From the NCBI RefSeq assembly GCF_030247195.1, contig NC_080672.1, forward strand, positions 32,619,906-32,683,905: DNA of 64,000 nucleotides. The letters are read 5' to 3'. Within the stretch, counting starts at the first letter, position 1. Every line of letters starts with the position of its first letter. The notes below the pieces were generated by a model. It made no database searches, was not told the origin of the DNA, and saw nothing but the letters and a program-made list of their open reading frames with translations. Source of the stretch: Topomyia yanbarensis (lineage: Eukaryota > Arthropoda > Insecta > Diptera > Culicidae). Positions 58,558 through 64,000 of the stretch are shown here, in pieces. A program made the translations under genes and the position numbers.

Positions 58558-59410
58558 CCCATTAATATCCAAGAAAACTGATGCCATCTACGCTTTGTTA
58601 CCATAAGCTATTTGTATTTCTGTTAAGAGTAACATAAGACAATCGATCGTCCTTTTAACTTTGCGGAAGTCAACTTGTGTATCTGACAGTAAGCCATTTG
58701 CTTCGACCCAGTTGTCAAGGCGAAACGAGATCATTTTCTGGAAGAACTTCCGGATACAGGACAGCATTGCAATCGTTTGGTACAAGTTGTGGTCGGAGGC
58801 TGGTTTATGAATGGCGATGACCTCCAGTCATAATCATAAGGGACAACGTTGCCTGGAGCTTTATTGTTACATGATAAGAGTGTAAGTGAGAACTCCACTC
58901 CAGAAACCTTCTTGGCGGAATCGAATATCCAACGGTTTGAATATTCCACGTTCTCGTTAGTATTGATTCGGTTTCGCATACGCCGGACCGTGCCCTAAAG
59001 AGTGCTCATCGATGTTTCCCTCGTTAATTGGTCAACGAACCGGTGTCAATAGGTACGTTTCTTGGCTTTCATCAAACACTTTATTCGCATTTCTAAAGAA
59101 TAACCCGTCGTCCCGGAAGGTCTTATACGCGGCGGCCTTCTCCGCGTCTGAGCACTCCATGTCTCATCATGGGTTGGAAGTCCACGATAGCTCACGTCTG
59201 GTACGCGTTTAGTGTGAGCTTGAATCGCGGCGTCAAGAATCAAGCCAGCCAGGAACTTATACTCTTCCTCCGGGGAAAGCTCTTGTGTTGACCAGGGCTT
59301 GGATTGTAAAACTTCAAATGAACGAATATAGAAATTTTCCCCTTGCATGAGAGCACTCATTCTCGTAGGTAATTGAGCACCTATGCCTGACACAAGCAGC
59401 TAAACGTGAG
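58558..59410 (-). pseudogene. Jockey-type ORF2 piece, three-copy family, copy 3
   Basis: The minus strand has the endonuclease-RT linker (SYRGLPTHDETWSAQTRRRP at 59220-59140), then KAKKRTY..., RNRINTNENVEYSNRWIFDS, VSGVEFSLTLLSCNNKAPG, and RT blocks TIAMLSCIRKFFQKMISFRL and DTQVDFRKVKRTIDCLMLLL. It ends near the FLDIKG position (gatggcatcagttttcttgg on the minus strand at about 58580). It matches copies 1 and 2 where they overlap. Inactive through stops and frame changes. Confidence 0.75.
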
Positions 59411-59699
59411 AAAGCTGAGTACTTGAATGAATTTACCCTCCCGGCTAAAGTAAACACTTGCCTTCCCGAAAACAGATACATGACGAAATAGACATTGACA
59501 TTCTCAAAACTGAAAAGTTACGTCTCACTTGCATCGAATCTACTTTGTCCGATGACACTCTTCATGTTTACACTTGCACGTTGAACTGGTATACGACGAA
59601 TTTTTCATTATCGTTAGTTTATAATGAGAATGAAGCTTTGTGCTTCACTCCTTACTACATGTGATGAAGCAAAACATTTTTTGACTACTTTGGCTGGTG

Positions 59700-61797
59700 A
59701 AAATACGAGAACGAAAAGCGTTCGTCATATAGGTACTTATCAGTTACGTACAAGAGAAGAATTTTAGCGCATCCGAGCGGTACAACAAGCGATAGAAGCT
59801 TTGGACCTTCGGCATTGGTGGGAAGCAGGGGAAGAAGAAGCAGATTGGAGTTAAGGAACACGCCAGTTTCCGCGACTCCAAAGAGGACAAGAAACCTCGC
59901 CAGAAGACGGAAGACGAGGCGGACCCAAGAGGCAGATACTCGAAGACACTGTCGTTGCCGACGCAAAGGACGTCAACAGGGAAAAAGCTGGAGTACAGAG
60001 AGAAAGCTGGAGTACCGTTGTAGGTCGGAAGAAGAAACACAGGAAACTGCAAAAGCAGAAGGAAGAGCAAAAAGTAGAATATCCAATGACGCTACGACGT
60101 ATGCAGCGCTGCTCAAGAAGGTCAAAGAGAACCGGAGCTGAAAGATTTGGAGGAAAACGTGGTAAGATGTTCTTCGAATTGGAGAAGGATCCCACGACTA
60201 GCATCTCGAGCTTGCAGGAGACTATTACCAAATCGATGGATGAAAAGGCAGAAGTTAAAGAAGTAAATCCGGAGATGGTGATTGTGTGCAAGGACCTTGA
60301 TGATGGAAAACGAGCTAAGAGGTGGTAGAATGCTCATACGAGGATTTCGTGATCGCTATAATCAACGGCGTCTTCGTGTGTAGCTGTTACGCTCCTCCAA
60401 GGTGGACAGTAGAGCAGTTCAGCCTAATGCTAGAGCTGTTAACCGAGCAATTGATCAGTCGGAAAGCCGGTAGTCAATGAGGGTGAGTTCAACGCCTGGG
60501 TTGTGGGGTGGGGCAGTAGAGTAACCAGCACAAGAGGGTGTACTCCGCAGGAGGACCTAGCGAAGTTAGACGTACGATTGTGCAATGAATGTTCTGTTAA
60601 CACATTCCGAAGAAACGGAAGGGAGTCTATCATACACGTCACATTCTGTAGTCCTTCATTGACAGCGAATATGGATTGGAGAGTATGCGAAACGTATACG
60701 CACAGGGACTACCAGGCGACACGCTACCGTGTCGGTCATGCAGCACGGAGAAGAATGATCGACGAGTGAAAGTGGAAGACGAAAGCCATCAACAAAGGCC
60801 TCTTCGTTGAGGCACTTCGGCCAAACGGCGGGCCCGAGAAAGTGGATGCGGCTGACCTAACAAGAAGGATTGTAACGGCTTGTGATGCCACAATGCCGCG
60901 AATCTGGAACCACGAAATAGATGGCGTCCAGCTTACTGGTGGAACGAGACGCTTAGTAATAGCGTACTAACTTAGTACGCTATGCGCTGCTTGTCTCAGA
61001 ACCAGAAGCCGGGCTCAGAAGGCAATATCGGAGCCAGATAGAGAAGAGCGCAAGGAAGTGTTTCGTGAAGCTAGGGTCGCTTTAAAGCGGAAGATCAGGC
61101 TTAGCAAGTCAGACTGCCACAAGGAGCTGTGCCGAGAAGTAGACAGCAATTCGACGCGTACCGAGTCGGGATGGCGAAAATGCAGGGCTTGACGACGCCA
61201 GGCGTAATTTGCCCGAGCAAGCTGAAGAAAATAGTCGCGGGTCCTGTTCCGAAGCACGATCCAACTATCTGGCCACCGACACCGTACGGCGAAGAAAAAG
61301 GAGAAAACACGGACGATCGGCAAGTGACTAACAACGAGCTCGCAAATGAATCGAAGCGCCTGAAATCAAAGAAAGCCCGCGATCCAGATGGAATACCAAA
61401 CGTGGTGCTGAAAGCTGTAGTTCTGGCATACCGGACATGTTCAAGATGGTGCTGCAGAAGTGTCTAAATGAAGGCAACTTTCCCGAAATGTGGAAGATAC
61501 AGAAACTGTTGTTGCTGCCGAAGCCAGGGAAGCCACCGGGCGATCCGGCCTGGTATAGGCCCATATGTCTGCTTGATACGGAAAATTCCTAAAAAGGATC
61601 ATCCTTAACAAGTTGACGAACTTCACGGAAGGTGAGCGTGGGCTGCAGTATGCAGTTCGAATTCCGCAAAAGATTATCGACAGTGGATGCAGTTCGGACA
61701 GTACTCGAATGTGCTGAGAAGGCATCTAGCAGCGAAGAGAAGATCTATACTGCGCTGTGGTCACGGTAGATGTGAAGATGTGCATTTGGCAGCGCTA
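59700..61797 (+). pseudogene. R1-clade retrotransposon, truncated and dead
   Basis: In order on the plus strand there is an ORF1 remnant at about 59815-60328 (basic region, then TTYAALLKKVKENRS and FELEKDPTTSISSLQETITK), followed by an endonuclease. That starts at about 60330 with VFVCSCYAPPRWTVEQFSLM and continues with WGSRVTSTRG, LAKLDVRLCNECSVNTFRRN and NMDWRVCETYTHRDYQATRY. A linker follows with WPPTPYGEEKGENTDDRQ. RT begins with KSKKARDPDGIPNVVLKAVV, PEMWKIQKLLLLPKPGKPPG and TVDVK. A deletion removes the ORF1/ORF2 junction including the ORF1 zinc knuckles. The sequence is cut exactly where the minus-strand poly(A) starts (61799), before the RT catalytic centre. Confidence 0.82.
60955..60985. 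repeat. Short hairpin in the R1 remnant
   Basis: tagcgtacta and tagtacgcta are inverted copies around a loop of about five bases. It sits where the R1 linker normally reads on without interruption, so it is a small local inverted duplication or excision footprint. Confidence 0.6.
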
Positions 61798-61859
61798 GTT
61801 TTTTTTTTATTCATTTCGTTTATTTGATAGGCACAAATGCGTTAGCTTGGCGGTGCCGA

Positions 61860-62240
61860 ATTCTTTTGTTTTTACATTTTGAATATCTTAAAACTAGGAG
61901 GTTACAATGTTGAAATATTTTTTTTATAAAAGAGAAAAAATTTACAGCTATCTTAAGATTAGAAAAAAAAAATCTATATATAAGAGAGGGGGCAAAAGAT
62001 TATTTTATGAAAAATTTTAAAACAATGAATTCAATAGTAATAGTTTTTTAGGAAATATTTACAGTTATCTTAAAACTAACAATATAGTTTGGTACACAAA
62101 AGGGGGAACAAATATTTATGAAAAATTTCACAGATGTTTTAAAACTAGGGATACAATTCTATTTACAAGATGGGGGACAATAGTTTTAACAAAGAGTAGA
62201 AATTACAGCTATCTTAAAACTAGGAATACGGAATACAAAT
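61860..62240. repeat. 3' untranslated subrepeats
   Basis: The word atcttaaaactagg, with close variants, recurs at about 61885, 61949, 62067, 62134 and 62211, each preceded by ttacag or similar and by an A/T-rich stretch with ggg.aca words. Spacings are about 65-120. These are degenerate subrepeats within the 3' untranslated part of the retrotransposon; they may help its own RT recognise the RNA, an inference from other non-LTR elements. Confidence 0.6.
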
Positions 62241-62603
62241 TTGATTTTTTATCGGATACTTATGCTTGGTCATTTCCAAAATCGGTGTAGAAGTAGTTGT
62301 ATCAAGGACAGGGGAGAGAAGGCGTAGATGGTGACCGGTAGAGAAGAGCAAAACTTGCAACTTTCGGGCAAACGGGAGATCAGCGAAACAAATTTGCGCC
62401 TCAGTCTAGTAGGTCGGATTGGCGGATGGTATTCTTCGGACCCGCGGGGAATCCTTCAAAGGGAATCCTTCGGACCTCGAGTCGCTCTCGCTTCAGATTC
62501 CGTAGTGATAAGGGCGACAGCGGTTACATAGTGGCAGTCTGAAGCTTATCGGTTCCACACGGCAAGAGGAAACTTCTAAAAACGAGAAATAAAAAGAGAG
62601 GGG

Positions 62604-64000
62604 CTAAATTGGGATATTTATCGTTTTTATGAAAGTATAAATAAGGGACATATAGGGGAAATCACGAGTTGCCAGCATATCTCGGACTGGTATATTGGGT
62701 GGTCTACCTCGGGCCCGAAGGGAATCCTTTAACTGAGACCTGGCGTCCAAATACCCGGCGCATACCCAGACAATGTGCTCGATGTCATGATAGCCCTCTT
62801 CACAAGCGCACAGACTACTCTCCGCAAGCCCAATACGCCACAAATGCGCATCCAAGGTGTAGTGGTTGGACATAAGTCGGGACATTACACGAATAAAATC
62901 CCGACCAATAACCATCCCCCTGAACCAAGGCTTCGTTGATACCTTTGGGATAATGGAATGTAGCCATCGTCCAAGTTCACCATTGCTCCACGAGGTTTGC
63001 CAACTGTTGAGTGTCCTCTGACGACAAATACTAAAAAATTCGTTGAAGCAGATTGGTCTTTCGTATATGTCACCATTTAATGCGCCCACCTTTGCTAATG
63101 AGTCGGCCTTTTCATTGCCCGGGATAGAACAATGAGAGGGGACCCAAACAAAGGTAATCTGATAAGATTTTTCAGATAACGTACACAAGGACTCCTGTAT
63201 CTTCCCCAGAAAATACGGGAATTGCTTTTTAGGCTTCACCGCACGAAGAGCCTCGATAGAGCTGAGGCTGTCCGAAATGATGAAGTAGTGATCTGTGGGC
63301 AGAGTGTCGATGATCCCAAGGGTGTACTGAATTGCAGCTAACTCTGCGACGTAAACTGAAGCAGGATCATTGAGCTTGAATGAAGCGGTGATAGTATTGT
63401 TGAAGATACCGAAGCCAGTGGACCCATCGAGATTTGATCCGTCAGTGTAGAACATTTTGTCACAGTCGACTTCTCGGAATTTATTATAAAATATATTGGG
63501 GATCACTTGAGGCCGTATATGGTCCGGGATTCCACGAATCTCTTCCTTCATGGATGTGTCGAAGAATACAGTAGAATCAGAAGTATCTAGGAAACGAACA
63601 CGGTTGGGAGTATACGTAGAAGGATTAATGCTCTGTGCCATGTAGTCGAAGTACAAGGACATAAATCGGGTTTGAGAATTAAGCTCGACGAGCCTCTCGA
63701 AGTTTTCAATCACCAACGGGTTCAGAATGTCGCATCGGATGAGCAATCGATATGAGAGTTCCCAAAATCGATTTTTTAGCGGAAGAACGCCCGCCAGCAC
63801 TTCGAGACTCATCGTATGGGTGCAACCCAAGGCAATGCGCAAGCAACGATACTGGATTCTCTCCAGTTTGATGAAGTGTATGTTCGCAGCGGAGCGGAAA
63901 CAGAAACACCCGTACTCCATCACCGACAATATCGTTGTTTTGTACAACCTGATCAGGTCTCCTGGGTGAGCACCCCACCATGTTCCAGTTATTGTCCGGA
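62604..64000 (-). CDS. ORF2 C-terminus: RT thumb and RNase H
   Basis: This is the C-terminal part of a non-LTR retrotransposon polyprotein that makes and processes the element's cDNA. The frame is open from the window edge to the stop at 62604, at least 465 codons; residue numbers here count from the codon at 63947. The start (LYKTTILSVMEYGCFCFRSA) is the RT thumb. RNase H covers about 160-290, with Asp169 (FYTDGSN), Glu202 (AELAAIQ), Asp226 (IISDSLSS), His272 and Asp282 (WVPSHCSIPGNEKADSLAKV), so all catalytic residues are kept. A Cys/His tail follows at 380-396 (CACEEGYHDIEHIVWVC). No stop or frameshift is seen. RNase H plus this tail suits the LOA/I/R1 group; the exact family is not fixed. 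Confidence 0.92.
   Translation of the reverse strand, partial: RTITGTWWGAHPGDLIRLYKTTILSVMEYGCFCFRSAANIHFIKLERIQYRCLRIALGCTHTMSLEVLAGVLPLKNRFWELSYRLLIRCDILNPLVIENFERLVELNSQTRFMSLYFDYMAQSINPSTYTPNRVRFLDTSDSTVFFDTSMKEEIRGIPDHIRPQVIPNIFYNKFREVDCDKMFYTDGSNLDGSTGFGIFNNTITASFKLNDPASVYVAELAAIQYTLGIIDTLPTDHYFIISDSLSSIEALRAVKPKKQFPYFLGKIQESLCTLSEKSYQITFVWVPSHCSIPGNEKADSLAKVGALNGDIYERPICFNEFFSICRQRTLNSWQTSWSNGELGRWLHSIIPKVSTKPWFRGMVIGRDFIRVMSRLMSNHYTLDAHLWRIGLAESSLCACEEGYHDIEHIVWVCAGYLDARSQLKDSLRARGRPPNIPVRDMLATRDFPYMSLIYTFIKTINIPI

Larger units (their letters stand above)
61799..64000 (-). mobile_element. 3' part of a LOA/I-type retrotransposon
   Basis: The 3' end is a run of ten A residues on the minus strand (plus strand T at 61799-61808) that interrupts the R1 remnant. 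About 800 bases of non-coding 3' sequence lie between the poly(A) and the stop codon. The reading frame continues intact to the window edge. The 5' end and the second target duplication are outside the window. Insertion into R1 and an intact frame mark it as younger than its host element. Confidence 0.88.

Noticed and set aside
38930..59410. Segmental duplication with 10-kb period
   Set aside because: The jockey fragments are spaced evenly, but the intervening sequences are unrelated and the third copy is inverted.
1..64000. Endogenous viral element
   Set aside because: I looked for polymerase, nucleoprotein and capsid-type motifs outside the retrotransposons; the only polymerase motifs belong to non-LTR reverse transcriptases.

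Overview
This window looks like non-coding, transposon-rich chromosomal DNA from an insect, most probably a culicine mosquito (Aedes type). The evidence is the mixture of elements. There are two copies of a 168-bp tRNA-derived SINE (Feilai-like), an I-clade retrotransposon resembling the mosquito MosquI group, R1-, LOA- and jockey-type retrotransposon pieces, three IS630/Tc1/mariner remnants of the ITmD37E type, and many foldback/MITE elements nested in AT-rich spacer. The clade and genus names come from my recognition of protein motifs, not from a search. I found no convincing host gene with splice structure. One weak small-gene candidate lies near 55.8-56.1 kb behind a TATA box.

Layout: 0-4 kb is spacer with a degraded minus-strand gag-like region. 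From 4.08 to 10.27 kb lies a TTAA-flanked foldback element with two long, nearly identical inverted arms. The inner half of each arm is a tandem array of ~117-bp units (about ten left, seven right). Its interior holds a possible solo LTR and a MITE. 10.3-15.8 kb is mostly unassigned. 15.8-19.2 kb is a dead LOA-like element (minus strand), followed by the 3' part of an R1-like element (20.0-21.4 kb) and a jockey RT fragment (21.7-22.5 kb). Two different ITmD37E transposons sit almost end to end at 24.5-27.0 kb. 28.0-32.4 kb is a nest of jockey fragments and foldbacks, one foldback split by a TAGGGTGACC-ended insertion. Two copies of one TA-flanked, CCGACAC-motif element, in opposite orientation, lie at 34.8-36.1 and 41.0-42.5 kb; the second carries a 248-bp hAT-type MITE with a perfect 8-bp target duplication. 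SINEs are at 38.5 and 44.3 kb. 44.4-47.9 kb is unassigned.

The last third holds a MITE (47.9 kb), a second jockey copy (48.5-49.3 kb), an almost full but inactivated I-clade element (51.2-54.6 kb, minus), unassigned sequence to 58.5 kb, a third jockey copy (minus), and an R1 element (59.7-61.8 kb) cut off by the poly(A) end of a minus-strand retrotransposon. That last element has an intact RT-thumb/RNase H reading frame open to the window edge, so it is the youngest-looking coding sequence here.

Nothing acts as a shared pathway or operon. The relationships are those of insertion, nesting and decay. The two points most worth following are the TTAA foldback with minisatellite arms and the paired CCGACAC-motif elements.
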